Shown in pieces: positions 20,789-31,612 of a stretch of 64,000 nt of DNA (position 1 is the first letter of the stretch; each line of letters opens with the position of its first letter). The position numbers were made by a program, and so were the translations under genes. The notes beneath the pieces are model-generated. The model was not told the DNA's origin, searched no databases, and was given only the letters and a program-made list of their open reading frames with translations. The DNA comes from Blepharisma stoltei (taxonomy: Eukaryota > Ciliophora > Heterotrichea > Heterotrichida > Blepharismidae), in NCBI GenBank assembly GCA_914767885.1, contig CAJZBQ010000035.1:310001-374000 (forward strand), read 5' to 3'.

Positions 20789-22178
20789 TTATGAATTTTT
20801 CAGCTCTTGAATGAAAGTTTGAATTTGTGAAATAATTGCTGGCTTACCTTGGGCGTCCATATAGTACTTTATGAGTTCGTTTTCTGGGCCAGGCTCGTCT
20901 ATTTTGATTTGTATTTCAAAATTTGGCTCGACGTCCATACTTACATCTGGTAGGTGGACTGTCCCTTTGCAAGACCTTAACTCGTTACCTTCTCCATCAA
21001 AAATTTTACCAACCCACTTGACGTCTATGATATAGCTATAAGTCACGATTTTCTTGGCTTTTCTAATACTAATTGATGCATCTCCTTGTAAATTCACTTC
21101 CGTAATGCTGATATTTCCAGCTGGAATCTCAAAATGAATCATTTTTATCAGCTCTTTCAGTCTATCAGCAGCCCAATTCACTGATTTTTCTTCCCAGAAA
21201 TAAGACCCAGCGTTCCACACTGATCCCTGAGCTTTATTATCTTCTAGCTGAATTGGCTTATTTTCTTGGTTTGCCTTTTTCAATACTTCTTCTCTTTCCT
21301 GAGCTAGCTTACTTAGCCTTTCTTGCTCAGCTGAATTTTGTTCAATTGCTGCTTTCCTTTTATCTTCTTCTTCCTTTCTCTTGTTCCTATCCTCTGCAAA
21401 CTTTGCCTGGTTGCTTTCCAGCTCTTTGAATTCGTTTGCAAACTGATTCACTATCTCCACAATCTGAGCCTTCGCTTCTCTTTGTAAAAATATTTTAATG
21501 GCCCACGAGTCATCATTCTCCTTACTCCCTCCTCTATGAGCGAACAAAAAAATAGGAAAAATCCCTATTTTTTGGGTAAAACAAATTTTTTATGAGAAAA
21601 AAATTTTGATTTATGATAATTAGTATAATTATTATAACGAAATCTCGAGCTAATTCTGTTGATTTTAAACAGGCTGCATTTTAAAAATAAATTTCGCGAA
21701 TTAATTTAATTTACTTTTCATTTTTGCAAATTTTTTTTTTTTAAAAATACTATAAAGTTTATATATAATTTTTTAGACCATCTTGAGCGAAAAAAAAAAT
21801 TTGTTCGCTCACAGAGGGAGGGGAGTTAGTAGGCTCAGCCATGACTATGATTTCGTCTGCTTCATCTTGATTGAATTCTTGGATTTTTAGAGTCCCAGAT
21901 TCTTCTTTGTCATCTTTATTTGCCTTCCAGCTGGCATCAACTTCGAATTCAAACAGAAGAATTGTTTTGCCTTTCCTTATCATAACACTTGCAGAGTTTT
22001 TGATTTCTGTGATTGAATCTAGATAGATCCTCCAAGAGTTGTGTGTGAAAGAAAGACCGAGGAGAAGCTCTTTAAATCTGTTTTGAGCCCAGATTTTGTA
22101 GTTTTTCTCTTCCCTAAATAGAGGTTACCAATGCCAAGAGTTTGCATTCCAGACTGATCCAGCGCCTGAGCCTAGCAT
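20789..22178 (-). CDS. AHA1-type Hsp90 co-chaperone with two Aha1-N domains, 356 aa
   Basis: Starts MLGSGAGSVWNANSWHWEEK, the Aha1 N-terminal signature. A first Aha1-N domain (SVMIRKGKTILLFEFEVDASW) is followed by a Lys/Glu-rich linker and a second copy (QGSVWNAGSYFWEEKSVNWA ... SISIRKAKKIVTYSYIIDVKW). The usual C-terminal AHSA1/START domain is absent. Hsp90 ATPase stimulation is expected from the family; the double-N layout is unusual. A 15-nt intron (22114-22128) and a MITE IES (21523-21826) interrupt it; removal gives HWEEKNYKIW and AEPTKENDDSWA, 1071 nt total. Its ATG is only 28 bp from the divergent gene's ATG at 22207, so the two share one promoter region. Confidence 0.88.
21523..21826. 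mobile_element. TA-bounded MITE/IES in the AHA1 gene (304 bp)
   Basis: TACTCCCTCCTCTATGAGCG...GAGGGAGGGGAGT with TA at 21827. Excision restores AEPTKENDD. Confidence 0.87.
22114..22128 (-). other. 15-nt intron in the AHA1 gene
   Basis: Coding strand GTAACCTCTATTTAG; contains an in-frame TAA if retained; removal gives WHWEEKN. Confidence 0.88.
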
Positions 22179-22206
22179 ATTTAATATCAAAAATTGAATA
22201 TAAAAT
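22179..22206. promoter_or_regulatory. 28-bp divergent intergenic promoter
   Basis: Only 28 AT-rich bases separate the ATG of the AHA1 gene (minus) from the ATG of the next gene (plus); both must be transcribed from this spacer or from within each other's 5' coding sequence. Confidence 0.5.
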
Positions 22207-24005
22207 ATGGCAGAAGAGATAATAACGCTACAAGGGATAGTGCAGCCTAGCAAAATGGAAGCCAACGTGAATAGCGATTTAATTGAGTATATTATAGGTG
22301 AAGGAATTAGTGTAATTTACATATAGCTTGCTTGTTATTTGCCACACCTTCGTTTATTCCTAAAACCAGTAATAAAAGAAAAAAAATGAATTGATATACA
22401 AGAAATCTTTAATGTTCTAGATGACGTAGAGTTCTGACGAAATGTCAGAGAAGTAAAAGATATTTAGCTTGCAAATGGTTTTGAAACTGAGATAAATGTC
22501 AAGTTAATTAAGGCTGCGATATTTTTGTTCAGCAAAAATAAAATAACGTAGGAAATAAATAGGGTACCGTGGATAAAAACATATTACAGCTCTTATGTGT
22601 CATTAGATTTTGAATCGAGGAGGAATGGAGTTAAACAAGACCCAAGTTTATTGCAGAAGTCATTTATATTGGTTAATAGGTTTCTGCCACTGAAGCTTAT
22701 ATCTTTATGGCTGGAGCATAACACCCCAAATTTTAAGCATATAGGAAGATTGACTCCTCATGAGTACTTATTCTTAGCTGCAAACACTTATGATAGAAGC
22801 AAACTTATTGAAGAAAGGCTTTTTTCACAGCCAGGTTTAATTATTGCAAAAGATTCAAATACAAATACATTTATCTTATCAGAAACAGTTTCATCTAACC
22901 CTGATTTAGATAAAAGGCTTGAAAAAATCATGAGCAGCCAAATAAATGCTTCAAATGTACTATTTGAGCCTCAAGAAACAATCAGTGATAGCCGATCTCC
23001 TTATAAATTAAAAAAATTTTTGAGAAAAAACAAAAATCAAGTCCAAAGTAAGCAAATGAACGAATTAAGAGTTTTATTGCAAGACCCAAATCTTTATGAA
23101 CAGGTAAAGCAAACTTTATCTAAAAGTTCTTCTATTGTCAATAAATCGAGAACTAATGAAAATTTTTCCTATCAAAGAATGAGAGCTACTTGTGGAATTT
23201 TGAATAGTGCAAGACCTTATACAGCTACAAATCCGTTAAAATCAAGATCTGAGAAAGATCTTAAGAGCAAAAGAATGCTATCTGATTGTCAGTTGCCTCT
23301 TGATGAGCTTAATAGAACCGGAGGGCAACATCATAGATATATTGTAAGTTTCAGAGAGACAGACAAATCAAACTCATCTTCAAATTTAATTAAAGATTGC
23401 TCTGACAGCCAAATTAGGCCTTTTTCTGCATCTTCAACGGCAACATTAAAAGGAGCAAATCGTGTTGCTTCATCTAGGCCAATGACAGGTAGCACAAGAC
23501 CCTTTACCGCGAATTCGCTTGCTAATACTTCTGTGTCGCTAACTCCTCTAATAATTTTTAAAATTATAGAGCGGTTTTTTGATAATAAAGTTTTTTACAA
23601 AGTAATATATATAAAATTAAAATCTTCACTAAAATTAATTTGCCAATCCTAATTGCACAATTGCAGGGAAAAAATTCAGGATAGCTTCTGGATAAAATTT
23701 TAATTGCTGCTCTAGATATCCATATGGATTTGTCTGAGCATCTTACGCTTTCAAGAGCCATAGCTTCATTCCAATTCTTTATTGGATGACCTTATCGCAA
23801 GAGCACTTCCCAAGCTGGGGTTCTTTCCATTTTGAAAAAGAATTATAACAGCATTTCGTCCCAATTTAAAGGAAAAGTAAGATTAAAAGATGAATCTTAT
23901 CACCTGTGTTCATTGAAAGAAGCCGTAATTAGAGCATCTCAGCCATCTAAATCGACTGAATCAAAGAAAAGCTTGAGAGTAAAGATCAAAAAGTGGAAAT
24001 TATAA
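22207..24005 (+). CDS. Hypothetical protein with three 15-nt introns, about 530 aa
   Basis: ATG at 22207 (MAEEIITLQGIVQPSK). Three 15-nt introns (22312-22326, 22453-22467, 22548-22562) each carry an in-frame stop and are needed to read SLACYLPHLRLF, RELANGFETEI and KITVPWIKTYY. A helical N-terminal half is followed by a Ser/Arg-rich low-complexity region (ARPYTATNPLKSRSE, SSRPMTGSTRPFTANS) and a helical C-terminus ending VKIKKWKL-TAA. The probable IES at 23540-23700 must be removed to join NTSVSL to IAALDIHMDL; with it the total is 1593 nt. No known domain is recognised. The Arg/Ser/Pro repeats resemble microtubule- or cilium-associated disordered regions, which is only a guess. Confidence 0.68.
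22312..22326 (+). other. 15-nt intron
   Basis: GTAATTTACATATAG; A at position 10; frame preserved across GIS|LACYLP. Confidence 0.82.
22453..22467 (+). other. 15-nt intron
   Basis: GTAAAAGATATTTAG; contains the in-frame TAG; joins NVRE to LANGFE. Confidence 0.82.
22548..22562 (+). other. 15-nt intron
   Basis: GTAGGAAATAAATAG; joins KNKIT to VPWIKTYY. Confidence 0.8.
23540..23700 (+). mobile_element. Probable TA-bounded IES (161 bp)
   Basis: TAACTCCTCTAATAAT start recalls a MITE end, but the other end (AAAATTT before TA 23701) does not match. In-frame removal connects two coding stretches. An alternative right boundary exists at TA 23713. Confidence 0.5.
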
Positions 24006-24535
24006 ATAAGAATAATTGTTTTGAGTAAGGCATATTAACAATATTTATCAAATTTTTCGTAATGAAGACCTAAGCAAAGCAATGCGTATAAAATTGCATT
24101 GGAATCAATTAAATAATTTTAGATTTCTCTTGCTATTTCGCAGCCTTACAAAATATGCAAGCTCATGAGCATTCTAAATCTGAGCATTCGACATCTTTCG
24201 AGCTTTTAAATCGTTAATTAAACAGCTTAATGCCTATTTTATATCGCCAAAATAAAAAATTTAGCTGCAATTACTCTATTTAAATTTGAGAAAGCTTATA
24301 TTAATTTTTTTAAAAAACAATCTTAATTACCTAGATTTTTTGGTTCCAATTTTAATATGGGAAAGGTATAAGAACTTCATCTTCAACTGCTATAGAGCTA
24401 GTTGCAGATATTTTCATAGATAGCCCATAATGCTGTTTATTGGAATACCCTTGAGCTATCTATAGAAAATATATTGCAAAATTCCATATTTTCGTGGCAA
24501 TTTATAAAAACGTCATATTTTATAAAAAAGCATAA
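24006..24535. other. Intergenic region, no gene seen
   Basis: 530 bp of AT-rich DNA upstream of the DHHC gene. No repeat termini recognised. Confidence 0.4.
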
Positions 24536-26264
24536 ATGAAAATTACAGCAATTGGGCTTTGCTGTGTGGGGCTCATTTATTCGCTATTATCTTTGGCAGA
24601 ATATACAATCATATTTCAACTCATCCCAATCTGGTATCAAGTGGGTAACCATTATACAAAAGGCGGAGTAATTTGGATCCTTATTTATCATTGCTTTATC
24701 ACTCTTACAATAACTTCACATCTAAGATCAATGTTTAGCAATCCAGGATATACTCCTACTATGCAAGTCCCTGATTCAGTCCCACTAGAGCATTTGAGCT
24801 ATTGTGATAATTGCCAACAATGAAAACCTCAAAGAACTCACCATTGCCACATATGCAAGAAATGTGTGCATAAGATGAATCACCATTGCCCTTGGATTTG
24901 TAATTGCATAGGAGCTAAGACTCAAAAAAGTTTTATATTGCTATTAGCGTACTCTTTTATTCTTAACGGCATAACGTTATTTATTATTCTCTCCTCTATT
25001 TGTTTTGCGATGCAAGCTCAAAATTATATAATTCAAGATTTTAATAGAGCATTATTGATCATCATTTTAATTTTAATTATAAATTTTTGTTGCCAATTTT
25101 TTTGAAAAATGCAAATGGAAATAAAAATTTCTATAGATGGTTTTAAGATGCCTAATCAGACTTATACTGTATAATGTAGGCGTTCATAGTCCATTTTTGC
25201 TGGTCGGTACATTGTTTGGCCATATCTATCTATTCTAGTGCGCAAGCTATAATTTGGATGAAAATTTATTTATAATTTTGCTATCTGCTTTTATCTCACT
25301 GTTTGCAAGCTTATATCTGGTGCAGCACAAAAATAATCCAGTGCTCCCCCATATCAGTACTCTAAAAAATATTTAGCTACAATAAATACTAATTACCTAT
25401 AATAATAACATCTCAACTATATCTTCCTGCTAAATTATAGCTTAGCGATGCTTACAATACACACTAAATTTAATAATTGCAATATAACGCTATTTTTTAT
25501 ATATCAAAAAAAACATTTTTTAAAATTAAAATGCACTTGACAAGTAAAGCGACAGAATTATTCCAAAAAATTAATTTCTGTAATGCAGGGAGAGGTGGGC
25601 AGGTTCAATACTTGGCAGTATTATATCTTGTTTTTTCTGGATTTTTATTGTATGATCAATTACTGATAATTATAAATAATCAAACAGAAATTGAAAAAAG
25701 GAACAATAAGATCGCAATTACAACTTCAATATATGAAAATTTCAAGACTGTTTTAGGAAGTCACATCACTTCATGGTGAAATCCTTTAACAGAAATCCCA
25801 GACCCAGATTATACTGACTCCCGCTCTCCCAGTTGCAAATAAAACATTTTGCTAGCTGGCATCAGGGAGGACTAATTTTTTTTAAAATTATATATTATTT
25901 TAGTAAACTTTCTTTTTCGAAATTTTTAATAATCCCATTTCGCAAAAACTGAGAAATAAAATTAATTTAATTTGCAAGCTTATTAAAATTAGCATTAAAT
26001 TGATTTTTCATTATAATAAATATAACTTATATATCCAAATATTTTTTCATTTGAAAAAAATTTTTTATCGCTCTCAGAGGTTTTTTTTTACCAAATAATA
26101 GGGGATTTTTCCTATGGTTTTGTTCGCTCATGGGTATGGGAGTGAGGGAAATAGTTACTCAAATCAAAGTGGAAAAGTTTCAGATTAAGAGAATTTGGAT
26201 CGTTTTGGGAATTTCCTTTGTCTTGATATTTTCTTTATTCGCAACAATAATCAACATGATCTAG
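24536..26264 (+). CDS. DHHC-type protein S-palmitoyltransferase, interrupted by at least one IES
   Basis: Membrane palmitoyltransferase. Two N-terminal TM helices, then the Cys-rich domain CDNCQQWKPQRTHHCHICKKCVHKMNHHCPWICNCIGAK and TM3. The catalytic tetrad reads NHHC, not DHHC (Cys kept, Asp to Asn). One Trp is TGA. The frame closes about 25172 after a TM4-like stretch. A second stretch (from about 25560) continues in family style: TM helix, NNQTEIEKRNN (TTxE-like), ENFKTVLGSHITSWWNPLTE. It then crosses a degenerate MITE IES (25812-26155) to TQIKVEKFQIKRIWIVLG and a last TM ending INMI-TAG. The join between about 25040 and 25590 is not resolved; germline-limited DNA or a partial duplication could lie there. 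Confidence 0.65.
25812..26155. mobile_element. Degenerate MITE/IES in the palmitoyltransferase gene (344 bp)
   Basis: TACTGACTCCCGCTCTCCC...TTTGTTCGCTCATGGGTATGGGAGTGAGGGAAATAGT, TA at 26156. Core CTTATATATCC and GCATTAAATTG match the family. Removal joins DPDYT to QIKVEKF in frame. Confidence 0.72.
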
Positions 26265-26508
26265 AAATGCATGTTTATTTAAATACATATCTCATCATAG
26301 AAATAAAATTAGTTTTACAATCATATAAGTTTTTTACTTTTAATAGATTATAATAAGCTCGATGCACTAAAGTTCATATCTTTTAAAGTCTCATTATTCA
26401 TTTAATTGTGCAAATAATGGACTGCTCTTGCTCAAATATTTTTAAGAAAATACTATAATAATTTATTCTATCTTTACTATAAAATGGGTGTGAGTGTTGC
26501 ACTTCCAA

Positions 26509-26580
26509 GCAAGCGTAGTGTAGTGGTTATCACATCTGCCTAACACGCAGAAGGTCGTGGGTTCAATTCCCACCGCTTGT
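26509..26580 (+). tRNA. tRNA-Val (anticodon AAC)
   Basis: 72-nt cloverleaf: acceptor GCAAGCG/CGCTTGT (first pair G-U), D-arm GTGTAGTGGTTATCAC, anticodon stem TCTGC/GCAGA with loop CTAACAC (anticodon AAC), T-arm GTGGG-TTCAATT-CCCAC. Internal A box TAGTGTAGTGG and B box GGTTCAATTCC are intact, and a T-run (26582 on) follows as Pol III terminator. CCA is not encoded. Confidence 0.95.
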
Positions 26581-26895
26581 ATTTTTTATTGTTTTAGCTT
26601 GTTTGCATTTCTTATGCCAAATTTTAAATTCCAGCATTTATAACTTAATTTAAATATAGCTAATAGTTTTTTAGTAGTCCTGCTAAGAAAAGTGCATTTA
26701 ATGATTGATTAAACAATTAAATTCAAGCTGATTTAGATATAAAAAAATGCTGTATAAAATATCTTATGCTATTGAAGAGTTCTTTAATGCCAAAATAAGT
26801 TTAAATTCGGATTACCGTGTGTGTTGATATTAATTAATTAAAATGATAATATTTGAGGTCTTATTAAGTTTCCGCATATAGTGCTGAAACCATTC

Positions 26896-27828
26896 TTACC
26901 AGATTATGCATTTTTCTTTTTTCTTCCCTGTTGCATGTATTTTATCATAAATTGCGAGCTTAATAGCCTCATCAAATACCCTCCGTATCCCCTCGCCAGT
27001 AATTGAGGAGCAGGGTAAGATTTAAGATTACGATAACTCTTTGTCGACCCCCACTTAGCTTAGGATCTAGCAATACAAGCTCTTCCTCCATGAATTCCAT
27101 CCACTAGCGAACAGCTCTGAACAACGGTAGGTGGAATCGGCCTAACCGTCGAACCGTTACAGACGCCTATGGCCCGGACGAGTCTCTCTTTGTTTCTTGA
27201 ATGTGATTCAAGTACACTTGGGGCTGTCGGAGCAGTCCCAACGCTGATTTCCTTCAGAAAGAATGAACTTCCCCTCACTAGGACAAGTATAGGGACTGTA
27301 CCCCTAACTCATACATTCCATATTTAATTGTGAGGAGCAGGGTAAATATCCTTGATATCCCAATTCATCTGCAAGTTTTTTTGCTTCCTCATCAGTCACA
27401 ACGGATTCATTTGTTCGGCTAAGTTTTTCTCTTACTTCTTGATTATCAACTAGATCTTTGTTTGTACCAACCAGAATTATTGGAGTGTTGGGCGAATGAG
27501 ATTTGATCTCTCGATGCCAATTATTTCTTACTGATAAAAATGAACCTGGATTGACTAGTGAAAAGCAAAGCAAGAAAACTTTTGCCTTGGCATAGGAGAG
27601 GATTCTTAGTTTCTGGTGTCTTTGAGCTCCTCCAATATCGCATAATTCTATCGTTATTGGTAGGCTTTTTATTTCAATTTCAGCTAAATAATTATCTAAA
27701 ACCGTAGGTGTATATGTTTCTGGCAGACTACGGTGTGTGTATTTTAGAATCATTGCTGTTTTGCCGGTATTCATGTCTCCGACGGCGACAAATGTCATAT
27801 CAGGAGTTTTTGGTTCTTGAGATTCCAT
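26896..27828 (-). CDS. Rho/Rac-like small GTPase lacking the catalytic Gln, 201 aa after IES removal
   Basis: Small GTPase with P-loop VGDMNTGKTAM, effector YTPTVLDNYLAEI, switch II DIGGAQRHQKLRILSY, GTNKDL and YLPCSS. It ends KKKEKCIIW-TAA, a polybasic stretch plus CaaX-like box. Aligned with Rac (DTAGQEDYDRLR), the catalytic Gln61 position is Ala, so GTP hydrolysis should be weak. The insert region and the NNWHREI spacing are Rho-type. A retroposon IES (27016-27342) splits the last quarter. Cutting at TA gives YLPCSSITGEGIRRVFDEAIKLA, the standard Rho C-terminal helix, for 606 nt. Likely a membrane-bound signalling or cytoskeletal switch. Confidence 0.87.
27016..27342. mobile_element. Retroposon-like IES in the Rho gene (327 bp)
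   Basis: GC-rich insert with CTGAACAACGGTAGGTGG and end CCCCTAACTCATAC. Duplication AATTGAGGAGCAGGGTAA (27001) versus AATTGTGAGGAGCAGGGTAA (27327), each holding GGTAA. TA pair 27016/27343 restores the reading frame. Confidence 0.82.
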
Positions 27829-27837
27829 TTATAATTT

Positions 27838-28065
27838 CTTGCACCCTCAGTAAGTGAAAAGCCATTGGAAAAATCAGCCTACCTCGGCTTCAAAAGTATT
27901 TTATCTATAAAAATTATTTTGAAAAAATTTTTATTCTATAACGTAAAATTAAAATTAATTATCACTTTTTAATTTTGAAATTGTTTTTTATAAAAAATGT
28001 TAATATAAACTTTATATCAAAAAACAACGCAAATTTTTTCTAGCTCATGGAAGGCGGGGATTTAC
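27838..28065. mobile_element. Degenerate MITE remnant
   Basis: CACCCTCAGTAAGTGAAAAGCCATTGG near the left, CTCATGGAAGGCGGGG near the right, AT-rich family core between. Upstream of the Rho gene; boundaries approximate. Confidence 0.5.
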
Positions 28066-29018
28066 TACACTGAATCTTGGTTTTTTTACTTATAAAAATT
28101 CATATTATTTTGAAGCGCTATTTGGCATTTTTCTTAGATAATTTCTTATAGTTCGAAAGCCCATTTAGATCGCTGAGAAGCAATACCTAATGAGATAAAT
28201 TAGCAATCAAAAGTCAAATGGAAATGGCAACTACCATTTTTCGGACGAGTACAGATAAAATTTGACAAATTTTATCTATAGGTTCTGAATGTAAAGCCAA
28301 ACATTAGCTTGCCATAAAAATAGTATTTTTTGACTTGCCATATCGCTCCTTTACCTCTTTAGGTATTGTTCCATAGCGATCCAAAAAAATATATGCGCTT
28401 TATTTAAATTTAATCTTAAATATTTACATTTAAATAGTTAATCTTATATTTTATTACGCTAATTTATCAACACAAAATTAATTATAATCATCTGATAAGG
28501 TTTTAAATAGGATTTATTTGACAATCTAATATTTCATTTATAGAAGAGACACTTAAAATGACAAATGCTTTCTCAATTATAAATTAAAAACTATTTTTTA
28601 TATTTTTAAAAGTTTTTGCTTTCAGTCTATAATAAAATATCTTAAAAGTTCTTAAGCTCTTAAAATTTTAATGCTAAATCCGATGGTTCTTAATTTTCTC
28701 AACTTTTCATGTTAAGCAGGTTCAGGGAAAAGTTACAAACATTGTACAAATTTTGGCAAAGGAAATATGATTGAAAAGGCTCCTCAACTGCAACATAAGT
28801 TTCACCTATAATTTTGAAATTTATCTGTTTCGCAACTTCAAGACAATACAAATGGCCAATTAAAATGTTAATTTCTCGAAATCCATCAGCTTAATAACTT
28901 TAAGAATTTTAATTTAGAAGCATTTGGGGATAAAATTATTAGCAATTCTATTTCAAATAATTCCAGAAATGTACATTAAGATTTCTGGTGGAAATTCGTG
29001 CATTCATATATAGTTAAA
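28066..29018. other. Intergenic region, no gene seen
   Basis: About 950 bp, strongly AT-rich, no conserved frame and no repeat termini. Holds the promoter of the superoxide dismutase gene. Confidence 0.45.
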
Positions 29019-29666
29019 ATGGTCCACACCTTACATCCACTTCCTTACACCTATACAGCCCTTGAGCCTCATATGGATGCTAGAACTGTTGAAATCCACC
29101 ATACAGCTCACCACAATACTTATGTCACCAAGCTAAATGCAGCTCTTGCTGATTTCCCAGACAGAGCCAATCTCGATCTCACTGCTTTACAACATGTTCT
29201 TGCTGGCACTAGCCCTGCTGTCATCAACAACGCTGGTGGACACTATAACCACACTCTGTTTTGGCAAAATATGGGCCCTGTTGGGTCTTCAAACCCTGCT
29301 CCATTTGGAGAACTTGCTGCCAAAATTGATGAAAAATTCGGATCATTTGAAACTTTTAAACAACAATTCACAGCTGCCGCTGTTAATAGATTTGCATCTG
29401 GTTGGGCATTTTTGACTGTCAAGCAGGATGGGACACTTGAGGTCCACAATACCCCTGGACATGAAAATCCTCTTATGGACGGAATTGGAACAGTCCATGG
29501 AGTCCCTATTTTGACTTGTGATGTTTGGGAGCATGCTTATTATTTGAAATACCAACAAAGAAGACCTGAATTTGTTGAAAACTGGTGGAGAATTGTCAAT
29601 TGGGATGCTGTGGTGAGCAATTATGACAATTACGCCAAGAATGGACAGGCAGTACCATTTGCTTAA
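29019..29666 (+). CDS. Fe/Mn superoxide dismutase, 215 aa
   Basis: Converts superoxide to peroxide and oxygen. Metal ligands are visible: His in EIHHTAHHNTYV, His in GGHYNHTLFW, and Asp/His in the signature DVWEHAYYLKYQ. Start chosen at MVHTLHPLPYTYTALEP (29019); an in-frame ATG 7 codons upstream (MHSYIVK) lacks similarity to the family start. No mitochondrial presequence, so probably cytosolic. Uninterrupted and more GC-rich than neighbours, suggesting high expression. Fe versus Mn preference cannot be settled from these motifs. Confidence 0.94.
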   Translation: MVHTLHPLPYTYTALEPHMDARTVEIHHTAHHNTYVTKLNAALADFPDRANLDLTALQHVLAGTSPAVINNAGGHYNHTLFWQNMGPVGSSNPAPFGELAAKIDEKFGSFETFKQQFTAAAVNRFASGWAFLTVKQDGTLEVHNTPGHENPLMDGIGTVHGVPILTCDVWEHAYYLKYQQRRPEFVENWWRIVNWDAVVSNYDNYAKNGQAVPFA

Positions 29667-30097
29667 TAACTAAAATCTTAGAAATTAAAATAAGCTTCAA
29701 TTAATGAACTTAATATTCTGCCAATTTCATTAGCATACATTTTTTTGAATTTTTAAAAATTAATTTTGGGATATTTGCTGTTTGGATAATCCATAATCTC
29801 ATTAATCCTTTAGTCACTAAACCTAAAATCAGAGAGAGGCCTTAAGCTGATATTCCTTTGTTACCATATCCTGCCTTTTTCAATTAGAATAGCAAGCTTA
29901 TTTTTAGAATTTCATAATTTTATAGCAACCATGCTTTGCCAATAATTTATAAAAATTAAACATCTATGACGCCTATTTAGCCTCCTTTTTTGCAAAACTT
30001 AATAAATGGTTTTCAAACAATGAGGTAATTAGCCTTTTAATCATTGATTCAATTTTCATCAAAGATGAAAGTTACTAACTTTCTGGAACTCGCTATA
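29667..30097. other. Intergenic region, no gene seen
   Basis: AT-rich sequence between superoxide dismutase and a retroposon; nothing else recognised. Confidence 0.4.
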
Positions 30098-30625
30098 TTT
30101 ATATACATTAAAATGGTGACACGTGCTAGCCTGCCCTCTTGGCGCAACAGCCCAAACCTTATGACTATGGCAAACAGGGAACTCCGAGCTGAGAATCAAG
30201 TGCAGGCTCAAGAGATATGTATCCGTAGGTTTTTGACCGCTTTCCTGTGTTTGAAAATGGAGGTGCTCAACAAACGTCCTTTGCACCCAAGGATCAACAA
30301 GCATTCCTCTACCGAGAAACTGGGGTTTCAGCCCAGACCACAGGGAGCAGTCCTTTCCCTGTAGCTGTTGAAGAAGGCACTTCGGCACCCGATAGACTCC
30401 AAGGATCAATGGAATCAAGCTACTCCAATAACCCATAGCAGAGCTGAAAATCCATAAGCCGCCCACTCAAGACTGAAGCCTCAATGCAAGAAGGAGACAG
30501 AAGGTGCCGGAAGCAGCACAGACTCTCTGGGCTGGAGTCGATAAGTGGCAAATTCTCCTGTACGGTAGGTTTTTGGTGACTGCGCCACAGATATGGCTAA
30601 GTCCTAACTTTAATAATCCTAATCC
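30098..30625 (+). mobile_element. Retroposon, intergenic (528 bp)
   Basis: Starts ACATTAAAATGGTGACACG, ends TAACTTTAATAATCCTAATCC. Flanked by duplications TTCTGGAACTCGCTATA (30081-30097) and TTCTGGAACTCGTTATA (30626-30642). Open frames inside on both strands have no domain. Confidence 0.87.
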
Positions 30626-30682
30626 TTCTGGAACTCGTTATAGTCCAAAGCAAAAAATTTATGCTTAATCATTACTAATTTA

Positions 30683-31358
30683 ATGAATTTGATAGCCTTA
30701 ATTTGTCTGCGTACTTGCCGCTGCTTTGGCTACCATAGCAAAGATGCGGTCCAACAAGATATTGATACTAAAGAGCCAGCTCATGCAGAAAACAATTTAT
30801 CTGATTCTCTAGCTCCCCTCTGTTAGTGAACAAAACCATTGGAAAAATCCCTATTTTTTGCCAAAAAACCCACCCTCTATGAGCGAACAAAAATATTTTA
30901 TGAAAAAAAAATTGATATAAAATGATAATTAGCCTAATGAAATCTATAGCTAATTCTGCTTAATTTAAACAAATTGCGCTTTAAAACATAAATTTTATAA
31001 ATTAAATTAAATTTGGAAAAAAAAAATTTTTTTCTATAAAATTATTTCTAATTTGTTTTTAAAAAAAAAATAAACCCCCCTCCGTGAGCAAATAAAAAAA
31101 TCTTGTACGCTCACGGAGGGGGGAGTAAGCAGCATAAGAGCTGAAATCGGATCCAATGGGATTCCTGTAGAGAAGGAAAAGTATTATGATAAAGTAGGAG
31201 GAGTGCTTGTCTTGAAAGAAGAGCCAAGAAGAAACAGCTTGGTTAATAGAAAAGACTCAAAAGAGTCAAAATATGTATTGGAAAGACGAAATACGTTTCC
31301 TTCATCCGAAAAGATTTTAATTACCCGTTTGACATTGTTGAATTTATGTAAAGAATAA
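30683..31358 (+). CDS. Small hypothetical protein, 119 aa after MITE removal
   Basis: ATG 30683 (MNLIALICLRTCRCFGYHSK), then an acidic linker up to NNLSDSL, interrupted by a MITE (30810-31125). TA excision gives DSLSSIRAEIGSNGIPVEKEKYYDKVGG and ends LNLCKE-TAA; 360 nt in all. The frame is short, but precise in-frame continuation across the MITE supports it. Basic/Ser-rich middle (RRNSLVNRKDSKES). The Cys-rich N-terminus could be acylated; no family recognised. Confidence 0.6.
30810..31125. mobile_element. TA-bounded MITE/IES (316 bp)
   Basis: TAGCTCCCCTCTGTTAGTGAAC...CTCACGGAGGGGGGAG with TA at 31126. Typical right-end hairpin CCTCCGTGAGC/GCTCACGGAGG. Confidence 0.86.
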
Positions 31359-31612
31359 ATTAATTAAACTAAAATTTTGAGATTTTTTAAGCCTCTTTTG
31401 CATAATTACCAAGCAGTAGATTCGCAATGCTAACCTTCATTTTCCCTTAAAGTTTCATTAAAGTTTAAGTCATTTAGCTAAGATTTTTAATAAAATATTA
31501 TTATTCAACAAATCATTTCTTCCATTTATCATCTTATAACTGGATAATATATATATAAGAATTTTTAACAGTTTTATTTCGCAATTAGAAATGTGATATA
31601 TTCGAATTTTCT

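Noticed and set aside
30044..30466. Open frames on both strands inside the 30098-30625 retroposon
   Set aside because: GC-rich non-coding element; no domain, and related retroposons do not keep these frames.
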